A DNA stretch of 64,000 nt from Mortierella sp. BCC40632 (lineage: Eukaryota > Mortierellomycota > Mortierellomycetes > Mortierellales > Mortierellaceae): assembly GCA_011634665.1 (NCBI GenBank), contig WAEK01000002.1, positions 1,447,001-1,511,000 on the forward strand, given 5' to 3'. Under the pieces are notes generated by a model. The model had not been told where the DNA came from. It ran no database searches and saw only the letters and a program-made list of their open reading frames with translations. Of the stretch, positions 23,214 to 36,421 are shown one piece after another. The translations under genes and the position numbers were made by a program. Numbering within the stretch: position 1 is the stretch's first letter; each line of letters opens with the position of its first letter.

Positions 23214-24193
23214 TATGAATGTGTAGGAGTGCGCGAGCAGGTCGGATGTGAGTGAATGACAAATGTCGGAATGACCCCCGGACAGCAGACCCCCGGATGG
23301 GGCCGTTTTTTTTTTTTTTTTTTTTTGCAGGCTATTCTCGACAAAGGTCGGAGTAGGGGGTGGAGTGTGCGGCTGAGGTCTCCCGTGTGTCTCTGTCCAC
23401 ATGGACGGAGATCGCCTCAGAGTCTGTCCTTTTTTACCTCTTCCTCAGCTAGTCCTGGGTCGACTCTCCTTTCTCTTTCTTTTCTCTCTCCCAATCAGCA
23501 TTGTCCCATTTGCCCACCAGTCCATCCCCACCCCCCTTCCATTAAATCCTATCCCCCCACCACCACCACCACCACCACCACCACCACCCACAACCAATCA
23601 ACCCTACCTCTCTCTCTCTCTCTCCCTTCTCCTCTCCTTCTCCCCTCCCTACTGGCCCTTGTTGAGAGTGAGAGAGTGAGAGAGCGAGAAGAGATAGAAG
23701 ATAGTAGTGAAAGAGAGTGTGAAAGTGAGAGTGAGAGTGAACGAGAGCGAGTGAAATAAGAGTGAAAAGAAGTGTTTTCCTTCTATCCACTGCACCTGCA
23801 CCTCGCCTCTGCTTTTCCATCTCGCCTGGATGTGCAGCCGCTGATTCCAGTCATCACCCTCTTCTTTCTCTCCACACTCACGCATCCGTCCTTCTTCTCG
23901 TCCTTCTCGTCATCGTCTCCGCATCCTTCTGTTCACCTCATCGATCTGATCTCCTTCTCCTTCTCTCTCTGCTTTGCATACCCCCCTCCCCTTCTCTTCC
24001 ATCTCTCCCTTCTCTCCTCTCTGTCATCTCTCCTCTCCCTTTCCCCTTCCTCGAGATTCGCCTGCAGCAGAACCGATCCACCCGGGCTAATCAGGGTTAG
24101 CCAAAAAACTCTTCTTCCGCTCTAACGACCATTCCAATCTCCTCTTCACACAACGGCACTCACGGAGGACCAACATTCTCTCTCCGCCCCACA

Positions 24194-27100
24194 ATGCCAT
24201 TCTCAGGCCCAAAGCAATATCGCCGGCGCCGCGGGACCAGCAGGGGTCGCTACGGACGCAATTCTGATGATGCATCGTCATCGTCTTCTCTACACGATCC
24301 GATCGTCCTGAAAGGCGGTCATTCATTCAATTTCCTTTCACAATGGTTCTTTCTCTGGGTGCTACCACTCATCCGCCGGACCAGAACCGACCCGGAATTT
24401 GATGCAGACTCGATCGAGCTTCAACGGGAAGAGACTGCCCAGTACGCAGGCGATCGTCTAAGTGATCGTTGGCATCAGGAACAACTCGACTACAAAGAGA
24501 GGTAAGGAAGCAGAGTCTCATCTGTCTGTTGAGTGGACTCCACTGTGTTTGGTGTGTCTGGACAGCAACCCAGCGTGTCGGATATCTCCTGGTCTTTTTC
24601 TTTTCTTTTCTTTTCTTTTTTTTATTCGCCAACCAGTCAGCCCCTTTGCCCTTTTTTTTTCTTTTCTTGGTATTCTTTTTTTAATGGATGGGATGACTCT
24701 CCTTTCTCGACCCTGTCCGAACCCTGTCCTCTTCCCCTTTGTTCTTTTCTGCGAAAGAGAAAAAAAAATCTGTGTGTGTGTGTGTGCTGGAGTGTGTTCC
24801 TGAAAAAGACCTCAGTGGGGCAATACCCCCGGTACACAGTTGGCTGTACATGGTTGTACATGATTTTTCATGTTTCCCCAGGAGTGTGTCTCTCTCTTTC
24901 TCTTGTTCTCTCTTTTCCCTTGGATAGACAGACAGACAGACAGAAGAGATAGAGAGATTGATGGACGGGACGACTGAGACCAGAAAGTGGTGATGGATGG
25001 ACTGATATGTCAGTCTGAGCAGCAGCAAAAAGTTGGCCCATGGCCAGGGGCTCTTCGTTGTCTTGTCGTGTGCTCTCTTCTTTTTCACATTCTGTTCTAG
25101 ACAGGCATGCGGTTGTTGCGATTTACACAATCAACTACCGGACCAACTGCCAGTCTCTGCGCGGGAGAAGACCTTTGTCAACTGGACATATGCAGAGAAT
25201 GCACCTTCACACCTATCCACGCATTCACGCATCCACACACATTTATATGAAGCAATAATAAGAAGGAAAAAGCCCCCTCCCACCCACTCAAACTCGACTC
25301 GACTTGACTTGACTCGAACCACCCTGTCATCTCGCTCCTACCCGACAACTCACAACCCCGCCTACCAGAAAGGGCCGAGAACACAGGTCCAAAGAGAGGA
25401 GAGAGGAGAATGAACAGAAAAATAGCGCTAATGCATGATGCACGCAGGGCAGGAGGTGTGACAGGGAAGGACAGAGAAAGACAGCCAGCGAGTCAGAGAA
25501 GGAACAGAGAGAAGCGCGCAACGGATTTCGCAAATAGGGTCCGATGGTGCTGTGCCTCGCAGGGCCAGGTCGCGACCACACAGATGCTCCTCCGCGTGTA
25601 ACATCGTGGTCCCTCCCTCCTCTTTTTCATCACTCCTTCCATCTCTCTCTCTCTCGCTCGCTCGCTCGCTCTCCCCTGTTCCCTACTTTGGCCCTGAACT
25701 TGCTCTTGCGGACATAGTCCAACGACCCCTGCTTTCCTTTTTCTCTCTTTTCTTTCTGGTCTTTTTACTTTCATGCCATGCCATCCCCTGACGCGTGTTC
25801 TCTACCCCCCAATGGCTCATGGCTTTGTACCTCCCTTTGGCTGTCGAAGACATTGCCTTCTTGCCCCTCTTTCTGCCCGCCTACTCCTACTCCATGTGCC
25901 TCGCAATGACTACGACCACGACTAACACGAGAAAAAAAAATATGCGCGCACTCCAACTGTTTATTATTAGAGCATCGATCAGCAGAGCATTGATGAGCGC
26001 GTTCGGACGGCCATACCTGATGCTCGCTTTTTACAAGATCTTTTGGATCATCTTTACCTACTTGGGCGCGTACTTTTTCGTGCGCCAGCTGATCACCTTT
26101 ATCGAAGAAAGGGAAAAGCTTCCTGCCTCAGAAACACCTGGTTCACTACAGGAAGGGTATCTTTATGCCCTCGCCTTGTTCCTAACATGCATTGGTAGCA
26201 GCATCTGTATCCAACAGGTCATGGCCGAATGCACTCGTATCGGAGTTCAGGTAATAAAATGCGGGGGTGAAAAGAGGGGAATTAGGAAGAAGAGAGGCTG
26301 AGGAGACAGGACCACATTGGTGGAGAGACCTTTTTTTTGCTTCGGCAGGTTATTCGATCAAGGGGAAAAGGCGCTAAGAAGTAGGACTAAGCACCCCTAT
26401 TATGTCCGTTTAATTAGGTCCGTGCAGGCCTCATGGCTTTGATCTACCGAAAGGCCCTCAAGCTTTCATTTGCTCATGGCGGTATTGGCAGCATCATCAA
26501 CCTAATCTCAAACGACTGCAACCGTATAGCAGAGTCGTTTGTCAACTTTCACTTTCTCTGGAGCTCGGCTCTAGAGATTCTGGGTATGATGCAATTGCTT
26601 CTAGAAACACTGATGAAAAGGAGAGAGAGGGGGCTCTGCTCGCCTCCTTTGAATCGACCACCAGAGATACTTAATTTTATCATTTGTATATCCTCTTTTC
26701 GAGATTAGTCGTGATTGCCTTGGCGTTTGCCGAGCTGCAACTCGCTGCGGTCCCTGCGCTAATTATCCTAGGATTGCTGTTCCCTGTCCAGTACCTCCTC
26801 TCGTCCTACACGGCCCGCGTCAATGCCATGGCTACTAACACGACCACAGCTCGCATCCACATCATGTCAGAGCTCCTCACTGCCATCAAATTGATCAAAT
26901 TTTATGCCTGGGAGAGTCATTTCCGTGACCGAGTCACACGTGTACGGACCAAGGAGATTCGGGAGCTTCGACTCGGGATGTACCTCAAGATCACCTCGTT
27001 CGCCGTCGTGTTTGCTGCGCCTGTCGTGACCACTTTGGCCTGCATCTGTGTCTACGAACTGACGGACCAACGAGGAGAGCGTGGAGAGATCCGAGCAACA

Positions 27101-27581
27101 GTTGTCTTCACAATCCTGTCCCTCTTCAATACGCTCCGGTACCCACTCATCATGTTGCCAATTGCAGTCAAGACGACTCTTGGCGCACTCTTGAGTTTTG
27201 ACCGACTGGATGCTTTCCTCAGACTTCCTGAGGTTGAGCGTCTGCAGCCTCGTGGTAGTGACTTGGATCCGCACCGGACACATAGTGACATGGATAGCTC
27301 GGGTGTACGAACGGGAACAGGCGATGGCATGTTCTCAGGATCAGTAGTTGCTGATGGCTTGGTCATGAACGGATCTCGGAGCGGCAGTGGCGACACTAAA
27401 GAAATGGAACGTCAAGCCAGGCGCCGTGAAATTGCTCAACTTAAGATCTACATCAAGGATGCTGACTTTGGTTGGCCAGAGTCCAAGGAGTCGAACCCAA
27501 CGCTCAAGTTTATTAGCATGAGTGTTCAGCCAGGACAGCTGGTCGCTATTGTTGGAGATGTCGGATCAGGAAGTATGTTTC

Positions 27582-27612
<31 letters not shown>

Positions 27613-30600
27613 CCCCTTTCTTTTTTTTTTTTTTGGAAATGGCGACTAATTATTTTTCACACTCTTCAACCTCACGCACAGAATCGTCTACTCTCTCTGC
27701 AATCATGGGCCAAATCAAATTGATCGCCGGAGAAAAAGAAGTTCATGGATCACTGGCGTATGTCCCACACGAGGCCTGGCTTTTGAATGCCACACTCAAA
27801 GAAAATATCCTCTTTGGATCTGACGAAGATCAGCAAAAATACAACGAAATCATTCGAGTCTGCGCCCTGAGTCGCGACCTGACCTTGCTGAGTGCTGGAG
27901 ACGACACTGAGATTGGAGAGCGTGGCATCAACCTTAGTCAGGGGCAGCGTCAACGAGTGAGCTTGGCTCGCGCTGTTTATTCAGACGCTGACATTATTCT
28001 TCTGGACGACCCTCTCAGCGGCATGGACGCACAGATCGGAAAACACATCTTCCAGGAATGTATCAAAGGTTATCTCGCCAACAAGACGGTCATCTATGTA
28101 ACGAACCAACTGCAGCATCTCTCGGATTGTGACCACATCATCGTTATGAAGTCTGGTTCGATTGAAGTACAGGGAACGTTTGCGGATCTCATGGCTCACG
28201 ATGTCAGTCTGGCACGGATTGTCGATGAGTCAATGGAAATCGAAGACCCAGACCAGGTGGTCGAGATGACCAACGAAATCCGACTCGAACCCACGGTCGA
28301 GGAAGAGGAGGAGGCGACGGAAGAAACCTCGAATCCTGCTGGAGAAAATGGACATAACCCTCAACTCACTTTTTCGAGATCTTCTGCCAATCCCCGATTG
28401 AGCCTCACCAAGAACACCACCCGATTCCCAGATGACGAAAAGCGAAAGAGCAGTGCTAGTAGTAGCGGAGAGATTCAGGAGCTTAGTACAGTGACCGTCC
28501 AGGGATCCAGAAACAACCGGCTGTCCGTAAGCGGCACTGGAGGACGTCCTAACCTACTTTCTCAACGCTCACACTCCATGTCCAACCCACCCGGATCCAA
28601 GTTCAACACAGCGGCAAACGAACAGACCATTCATCGTCTTCGAGAGTTGAACGCCCATACTATCCAGAATCAAATGTTGAACGAACAAACCATCTCGAGA
28701 ATGATCGAACGAAACCAGATGACAATTCTCGGAAGCATGGGACAAAATCGAATGTCAGCCGCCCCCACCAACCGTGAAGAGAATACCATGGCCCGTGTCG
28801 TCGAAAGAAACCAGTTGACGATTCACAGTATCAGTGCTCGCGAGGGAGGAATGCTCGGCAGTGGTGGACGGTCTGAACGATTGGATCTTGGATATGGTGT
28901 CAAGAGTCGAGATCGTATCAGTGGATGGGCAGTCGCCAAAGCCTACCTTCGCAAGGGAACCGGTATGGGACTCTCGATTGCGGTGGTGATTGTCTTTTTG
29001 GCCACTCATGGTCTTCGTATCTTTTCGGATTATTGGCTTCGGTTTACAGTGGGTGTGGACGCAGAGCCAGACTACAAGTATTACCTCAGTGTTTATGGAG
29101 GTTTGGTCACGGCAGTCGTCTTGGGCGCCTATGGTCGAGCCTTCTTCTTGTCCTGGGTGACATTCAAAAAATCGATTGCCTACCATGATCGAATTTTCCG
29201 CAAGATTATGCGTGCGCCCATGAGTTATTTCGATGTGACACCCCTGGCCAGGATCCTGAACGCATTTGCACGACATATGTCTGTGGTGGACGAGGTCTTG
29301 CCGGATGCGATCCTTCAGATGTTGCAGTATATGCCTCTTGCGATCGGTGCGACAATTCTTGTGATCGCCATTGTCCCCTGGTCGGCGATTGCTGTGGTAG
29401 TCCTTTTGGTCTTTGTCTGGATTTTGCTTCACTTTTCATCCTACACGGATGCTCGACTCAAGGCGATGGAGGCCATGACCAAAGGCCCAATCTTTGCGCA
29501 TATGGCTGCCACATTGGATGGTTTGGCTTCGATCCGTGTCTATGGAGCCGAGGATCGATTCGATGCATTTAACCTGTCCAAGATTGACAACAACCACAAG
29601 GCCCTGTTTGCCATGATGCAGGTTCGATCCTGGCTTGCTCTCTGGCTGGATCTGCTCTCCTCACTCTTTGTATTGGTGACGGCCATGTTTGTGATATACT
29701 TTTCAAAGTCCCTCTCTTTGGATGCATCCGAGGTTGGTCTGGCATTGACCAATGCACTGCAGCTTTTGATCTTTTTCCAATGGTCGATCCGAATGTCATC
29801 CGAGGTCATGTCAACCAAGGAATCGGTCTGTCAACTGGAGCTCTACGGTATGAATATCCCAGCAGAAGCACCTGAGGTCATTCCCGAATCTCGTCCGCCA
29901 TCGGATTGGCCGAGCCGGGGAGAGATCGAGTTCAAGAAAGTGGTTCTCCGATACCAAAACTATGGTGTGGCCGTCCTGAAAAAGGTCAGCTTTGTAGTCC
30001 GGGCAGGTGAAAAGATTGGAGTGGTGGGCAAGATGGGTAGTGGCAAGACCACGTTGTTGATCAGTTTACTCCGAGTCGTGGAGGCAGCTGAGGGCAAGAT
30101 TTTGATCGATGATTTGGATGTACGTGAGATTGGGTTGAACGATTTGAGGAGCAAGATTGCTATCATTCCTCAGGAGCCTGTTCTTTTCCTTGGTACTATC
30201 CGATCGAATTTGGATCCATTCCATCGCCGGACAGATCAAGAAATTTGGGCCGCACTGGATGCGGTTCATCTTTCTGAGAATATCAAGCAAAATATGCCTA
30301 TGAAACTTGAGACTCAGATTGTGGAGAATGGTCGCAACTTCTCTCTGGGTCAACGCCAACTCTTTTGTATTGCTCGCGCAATTCTTTTTCAGAGCAAGAT
30401 TCTTGTTCTTGATGGTAAGGAAACCTCTTTCTTTTTTTTTTTTCTTTTAGTTTTTGGCATGACTTGACTATATCATGGACAGCATGAATAACATTCTTTC
30501 TTCTTCTTCTATGGGAATTGTTACAGAGGCAACAAGTGCTGTGGACGTCCAGACTGACCTTTTGATCCAAGAGACGATCAAACAGAACTTTGCTGATTGC

Positions 30601-31263
30601 ACGGTGCTCATGATTGCTCATCGCTTGAACACTATCATCGAATGCGACAAGGTCCTGGTCATGGAAGATGGGCGGGTGGTTGAGTTTGATAACCCATCTA
30701 GATTGATCGAGAACCCTGAAGGACATTTCCACTCCCTAGTCAAACAGTCAGGTCCAGATGCTGTCTCGAGACTAAAGACTATGTTGACGGAGCATGGACC
30801 TGGACGCAAGGGCAAGTCCCAATACGAGACGCAAGGACTCGAGACCATGGAGCTCGTAGGTGATATGGAACAAGAGATCGAGTCGCTCTCAAGTGATTCA
30901 ATTCACACAGCACAGACTCCCGGCACGTCAAGTAGACGCCCTCTAGATGGCTCTACCAGAGCTGGAGCCGCTGGTGGAAGCAGCAGCTCATTGATGGGCG
31001 AAGCTTCGAGCCCATCTTCGTCTGTGGGTGGTGGAAATGGTACAAGTGCTAGTGCTAGCAGAGTGAATAGCCCAGCCGTAGGCACATCGTCCACATTCTC
31101 GTCACCTGTTGTAGGGACAACGACTCCAACGACCACAACAACCTTACCCGCAACAAACCTCGCGGTATCGACCCTGCAAACTCAACCTCAGATGCCTAGA
31201 TCGCTCGAGGATGTTTTTACGCCCCGGACACCTCCACCAACGTCTGCCCGAAAGGAAGACTAA
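24194..31263 (+). CDS. ABC transporter, ABCC/MRP subfamily
   Basis: Full-size ATP-driven exporter of the multidrug-resistance-protein type, lacking an extra N-terminal membrane domain. Six exons (24194-24501, 25971-26250, 26418-26583, 26709-27572, 27682-30414, 30527-31263) give 1695 residues. Order: FLSQWFFLWVLPLI N-terminal motif; TMD1 (about 104-400); NBD1 with Walker A GDVGSGKSST around residue 540, its Lys codon split by intron 4, signature LSQGQRQR near 623, Walker B IILLDDPLSGMD; a ~240-residue polar linker; TMD2 (about 965-1245); NBD2 with Walker A GKMGSGKTT near 1319, signature FSLGQRQ, LDEATSAVD and the H-loop IAHR. NBD1 has VTNQ where VTHQ is usual. A 160-residue Ser/Thr/Pro tail follows NBD2. 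Likely a vacuolar or plasma-membrane pump for glutathione conjugates or xenobiotics, by family. Intron 1 is 1469 bp, long for this window. Confidence 0.94.
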
Positions 31264-31669
31264 AAGATATCCCCTCCCTGCCCTCCCCCCCCCCTCCTCT
31301 CTAGGCCTTACTTTCCACTCCTTTTCTTTTACGTTTCTTTTTTACAGTTGACACTATTAATCGGACCTTAAAAAAAAAAAGCTGGTTCCCCAAACTTGGT
31401 GGGACATAATGACCAAGATGAAGCCCTTTGGTTGGTTGTAGTAAAATATATTTCTATTAGATGGAGGAGAATTCTTCGATCTCTGGGCCTTGTCGTGACT
31501 TTCCTCTCATGTAAAAAGAAGTCGCAGGCTGGGTGAGCCTTCCACCACAGGCTACCTGACTGGTTTTTTTTTTTTTTTTTTTTTTTTTAGCATGATCTTC
31601 TGGAGAAGGCTGAATGCAAGTGTAGATGGACGTCATTTGTATCTATATGAAATATGAAGTAATGGTTGG

Positions 31670-31755
<86 letters not shown>

Positions 31756-33339
31756 CAGGTGAACGGTCGATACAGGTATATGGTTTAAGATTGTTTTGGA
31801 GGGCACCCTCCAGGCCAGAGAGTTCGTTGTGGTGTTTCTGTAGGATGCGGAGACCCCTCCCAAGATATCTCGAACAAATCAAGACTCTATCTTTTAGAGG
31901 TTCTAAACAAGCCAAGCTAGAAACTTTTATTGCATACTGGAATTGTAGGTAAAGCGCTAAAACGCGTATATTCACGAAACTGGCTATTTGCCCTCAAACT
32001 CACGAGCAGTGGACTATTACCGACGAACAAGATATATCTATATATATATATATATATATAAAGGGTTTAGGGGAGGGGGGTATCAAAGAGGCAGTACGAT
32101 ATTACAGACCAAGCATATTCTTGTAAAAGCTCCGGTATGGTATCCCAGTAAATGTCGGTATGTCACACCAGAGGCAGTTTACAGCAAAGCGTGTATGTTC
32201 TTTTTACTGCTGCTATGGGAGGCATAGGAAAGCTATGTACCACGGGTAAACAATTTGGATCTGGTGGTAGGTTTTACCATTTACTGAGTATCGAAGGTAC
32301 TATGGAATACCGACTGTCGACGTAATTTCAAACTTTAGTGTTTTCTAGACTAGAAGCCAAACCCGAAAACGTCTTCATACGTCAGAGTGTATGGGTTTGG
32401 CGAGAGTCGTTCGAACTGTTGAAAATAGGAAAGTAAGCGAGAGGTGTATGTTCCCGACTCTGGTACTCTCCGATGAGAGAGCGCCACAACAAACCTCCCC
32501 TACCCTCCCTTGGTATCGAATAAAACACGCTGACTCTAGCCTTACTGCATTTAAAAACAAGAGAGGTTTCTTTTAGTGACAGTCGTACTTGCGACTCGTT
32601 GGTTGGCGAAAACCTTTGTTATGGGTGAGAAATAAAGAGGGTTTTAATATTGTCTCCATTACGTTCTCAAAGAGTCTCGAGTATCAGTACTTTCAAGATC
32701 TATGTTGACTTCAAGATAAACTGTCTCGAATGCGAAAATCGCCCTGCGCAATCATCTCTAAAGATACACTGTATCCATATCATTGCAGTATCCTTGATTC
32801 ATGGTTTTATCACAGACATTTTAATGCCAGTTCTCCAATAGTGAGGCTGGCTAAGCATCTTTCCTGGGCTAGACCTCACAAATGTGAGTTGATGGTCTCG
32901 AGGTACTTTTACACTGCACTGCCCAATCTCTTTGCTCGGCTTCCTAGATCTCACAAGCTCTGCCTCATGATCAACTTTTGCATCACGCTTCCTCTATTCC
33001 AAGAGTATCCCTTGGTAAGAGTGACTTGGATAAAACATCTCTACTTTCTCTCCTCTAATAATCTAAACCAAATTTGCTGGATGCGTTATAGAGATAAGAA
33101 ATTGATCTGGATCCATGAAAGCTAGTACTGAGGATGCATATGCATATAGTTTAGAGAGTATGAGGGTCCTATAAAAAAAACCAAGCAGGAATGACCAGCC
33201 TCGAAGTGATGTAGGTTAACAGTTTCTTTGGTGAACCTCATGACTGAACTGTTCATTCCAGGTCTACTTTGAGAAACGTACTTGTGAGATCATTGAAGAA
33301 CTTACTCCTTCTACGTAGACTAATCGATTATTTTTTTAT
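31264..33339. other. intergenic, 2.1 kb
   Basis: No supported gene. It holds poly-T (31564-31588), a 77-bp (GA)n at 31676-31752 and a (TA)n run at 32039-32060. The base composition becomes more AT-rich than the preceding gene. Frames at 32650-33125 are without recognisable motifs. A weak inverted pair (CAGTAAATG near 32147 and CATTTACTG near 32278) is present. Confidence 0.55.
31676..31752. repeat. (GA)n microsatellite, 77 bp
   Basis: Uninterrupted GA dinucleotides about 0.4 kb downstream of the ABC transporter stop. Confidence 0.95.
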
Positions 33340-36300
33340 TCACAAAACTGATTTTGGAACAAGGTAGATCGGAATATGAGCGAGTTCATACACTCGACTT
33401 CCTGGTTTGGTCGCATATCGTTCTTTCTCGTCTTTTGTTATTGTCTCAAGTCCCAGATCTTTTATGTTGAAATCGTTAACTTTACCATTGTGAAAAACAA
33501 CTGTCAAGCCTTTTCTTCGACTCTGTTCGCGATGATAGACTTGGTCTGGGTCTGATTCATCTACACTCTTGTCAGTATCCTCTTTGGCTCTGCCCTGAGT
33601 CCCATCCATTTTCTCAATGATCGTGTATGCTTGCTCTATATCCCGGATATCTAAAATAGGGTGCACTACTAGCTCGCGTCTATTCAATATACTCAGATGA
33701 GGTGCACGCGTTGTCAACAACTGGACCCATTCATCGGGACTGAAGCGGTTCCATGTGCCATAGAGGCTGAGTTCTCGAAGTCTGTTACTTGAATACGAGC
33801 TTGAGGAAGTCAGGTTTTCGTAGGGGATTTGCTCCGCTTGCATGGACGGAGGTCCAACGTTTGCCAAGGGTGAGGGCGATGACCTTTGGTTCAGTATGTG
33901 GTAGAGGTTGAATGATGGATCCTGCGGGACAAGTTTCTGGATAGAGTAGAGCTTGGCCAGGGCTTCCTTTTGTGTGCGAAAGAATGTTCTACTGTCTGAG
34001 AGTGGGTATCGGAGGCATAGATGGTCCAGAGATGGAAACAGCGAGAATTGATCTAGATGGAACATTATTGCCATTGAACCTTGGAGAGAAATATTGGACA
34101 GCGACTCTGATGACCAGTTCCAAGGGTAGAATCTTGATGTTGGATTCCAATTTGGCGAAGAATATCTTGTTTTGCTCTATCAAGTCAGATTCATACCACG
34201 AATATATTAGCAAGAAAGGGTGAATAGTCAAGAGAAACAATGAAACTAGATTCATAAGCACTATTGCTTACAAGGATCGATTGTATTTCACTGGGACATA
34301 GCCTCATATACATGTTTGCAAAGAGTGGGAGACACTCCTGGAAACCAAGACTCAGTGTTAGATCCTTTAAACTTCCCATGTGTTTGATAGACTCAAAGTC
34401 AAATTGCAAAGCAGACGCTCCTATCAAGATCAAGTGCCTCAATCTGGGGAGTTTCCAGATTGGCATTAGTGCCAGTGTTTTCAAAGCGACATTCTCCTGG
34501 ATTAGTCTGATGGAGGATATCCATATACTTTTGATCGAAAGACTCTCAAGGAGTGGACACTGGTTAAATGAACCGATCAGAGTCACTTCTGTAAACAAAA
34601 GTTCGATTTTTCGCACAATTGGAAGGTTCCACCCAAACCCAACGGTGGTCGTTCTAGGAATACTTTGCAACTGAGGGTTTCCCAACATGACCGTCGTCAT
34701 ATTATCTGTTTGATGGGATGCGCTGGAGGACAACAGTTTGGTCACAATGGTTTCAAGACTCTCCTTGGACGCGTCTACTATGTCGTTGAGTGCTGGGATG
34801 ATATTCTGGCCAAATTGGTTCGACCTCAATCTTAGATGTGAAAGCTTAGAAAGCGGTCGCTCTGAACTCATTAACAAAAGGGGTCTGGTCGTCTTATCAG
34901 AAGTGGTAGATGAGGTGTTGAGCCACTGAAACTGAGAGTGGTGCCAGATTATCGTGTCAAGGCGCCGTAATTCAAGACAACGTCGAAGGAATGCTACAAT
35001 CGCTGGACCCTCACTAGCTTCCCAACGGTTAGGATCATGATCCACTAACGACACAAGATTCTCTGTTTCGATCGAATGTGACTCTTCATAGAACCAAGGC
35101 AAAGCAGTCGCATTGATTGACCTTGGACGACCGACTGCCTCGTAGAGTATTTGTTGCGGATGGAAAAATGCCTTCCATCTTCGACGTTCTTTCAGCCACT
35201 CCTCCAGTCTTGCCCCATTCCCGTCATTCCTTCCGAGTCTTGGTCGAAGATGAATACAGTCATTGCCACTAAAGTCGAGGTCCAGTGGAGGTTTGGATGG
35301 AAATGTTTCTTGGTTCAAACGAATAAAGTTTCTGGCGTCGTTTGCGTACACGAGAGTGCAGCCAAGGTACTTAGTAATGTCGATCCTTAGGGTTTTAAGA
35401 TTCGGCAGCATGGTGGCAAACTTGACGTAGTGGGCTGACTCGCACATGTCAAATCCGAGATCTGTGATTTTTTGGCGGTTATGTTGAATTAGGAATCCAA
35501 CAATACCCCTGGAAATTCGTTGGCGAGCGTAATTCTTTCGTTCCATATTTGTTTCTGAAAAAACTGCTGAAGATAACCCGAATTCATTTTTAGGCAGGAA
35601 TCGGGCTAATAGACTCTGGTCAAGACAACGAATGTCAGAAGCGGAAAGAGACGACAGATATGACGAGTAGTCGACTGTGGTCAGCTGGGAGTATGGTTCC
35701 TTGGGGTGAGCAGTCGAGTAGGAGAGTTTTAGTCCATACTCTCCAATGATAGATCCCAGGTCTGCAAAATAGTCGGATCCTTGGAGATAACTCTGTAAGG
35801 ATTGATACTGACTAGTAGTTGTAGTTTGGCTATCCTGAATATCCAAAGGCCTCCCATCCAACTTGCTTTCGCTTTGACACTCCAGTTCTGTCAATTGATT
35901 GATCAGTCCTTGTCGCCTCAACCATTCGCGCTGTAATGCTGAGCGAAGAACAAGGGCCAATAAGCATTCTTTGCGGTGACCTTGGACATATTGTTTTGTA
36001 GAATCTTCACAAGGTGGAAACGAAGGCCAATCCCTGAACTTGTGACCCATCATCAGTCTCAAGGCCTCCTCGAAGAAGAAGCGGTTGACGGTCAAGAGAT
36101 TAAAGAGCATGGGGATGTCGAACTTGAACTGTTGGATGATGATAGCTAGACATTCTCTAGGCAACAGTAGCTGTCGACGACTTCCTATCGAGGGAGAGTG
36201 CTAGCACAAGTCAGTCTCTTCATTCATTCATTCATTCATTCATTCATTCATTCATTCATTCATTCATTCATTCATTCATTCATTCATTCATTCATTCATT

Positions 36301-36421
36301 CATTCATTCATTCATTCATTCATTCATTCATTCAATATCTTTCTTCGAGGAAGAGACCTCAAGTGGTGGGGCAGTCGTACAAACCTGTGATGTTGATGCA
36401 GTGTGAACTGTCGCTTGTCAT
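33340..36421 (-). CDS. F-box/LRR-like protein, copy A
   Basis: Three exons (36421-36385, 36184-34272, 34176-33340) join in frame for 928 residues. The 37-nt first exon encodes MTSDSSHCINIT. The N-terminus then reads LLLPRECLAIIIQQFKFD and MLFNLLTVNRFFFEEALRLM, matching the pattern of an F-box (Leu-Pro-x-Glu-x-Leu, hydrophobic helices). The long remainder has irregular LxxLxL segments with repeated 'PLLESLSIKS', 'LPRLRHLILIG' and 'MGSLKDLTLSLG' strands, as in leucine-rich-repeat F-box proteins. By family such proteins recruit substrates to SCF ubiquitin ligases; that is inference. Copy B at 38041-40741 is a clear paralogue with identical exon number and splice phases. Intron 1 holds a 115-bp (CATT)n absent from copy B. 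No database name was recognised. Confidence 0.82.
36220..36334. repeat. (CATT)n tetranucleotide repeat, ~28 copies
   Basis: Nearly perfect CATT repeat inside intron 1 of F-box/LRR-like copy A, beginning about 36 bp from the acceptor of exon 2. The paralogous intron in copy B has GAAA-rich sequence instead. Confidence 0.97.

Larger units (their letters stand above)
21780..24193. other. intergenic, 2.4 kb
   Basis: No supported gene. It holds two perfect hairpins (22104-22124, 22942-22966), a 75-bp (GA)n at 23132-23206, poly-T at 23306-23326 and (CCA)n at 23559-23588. The last 400 bp are CT-rich and should contain the promoter and leader of the ABC transporter. A frame at 22474-22677 lacks recognisable features. 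Confidence 0.55.

Noticed and set aside
29627..29642. B-box-like GGTTCGATCC
   Set aside because: It lies inside the ABC transporter coding sequence (TMD2) with no A-box or cloverleaf around it.
32650..33125. Possible gene fragments between the ABC transporter and F-box/LRR-like copy A
   Set aside because: Overlapping frames give unrelated peptides with no conserved motif and no similarity I could see to the neighbouring genes.
36220..36334. Tandem repeat as a CRISPR-like array
   Set aside because: It is a plain 4-bp microsatellite without spacers, in a eukaryotic intron.
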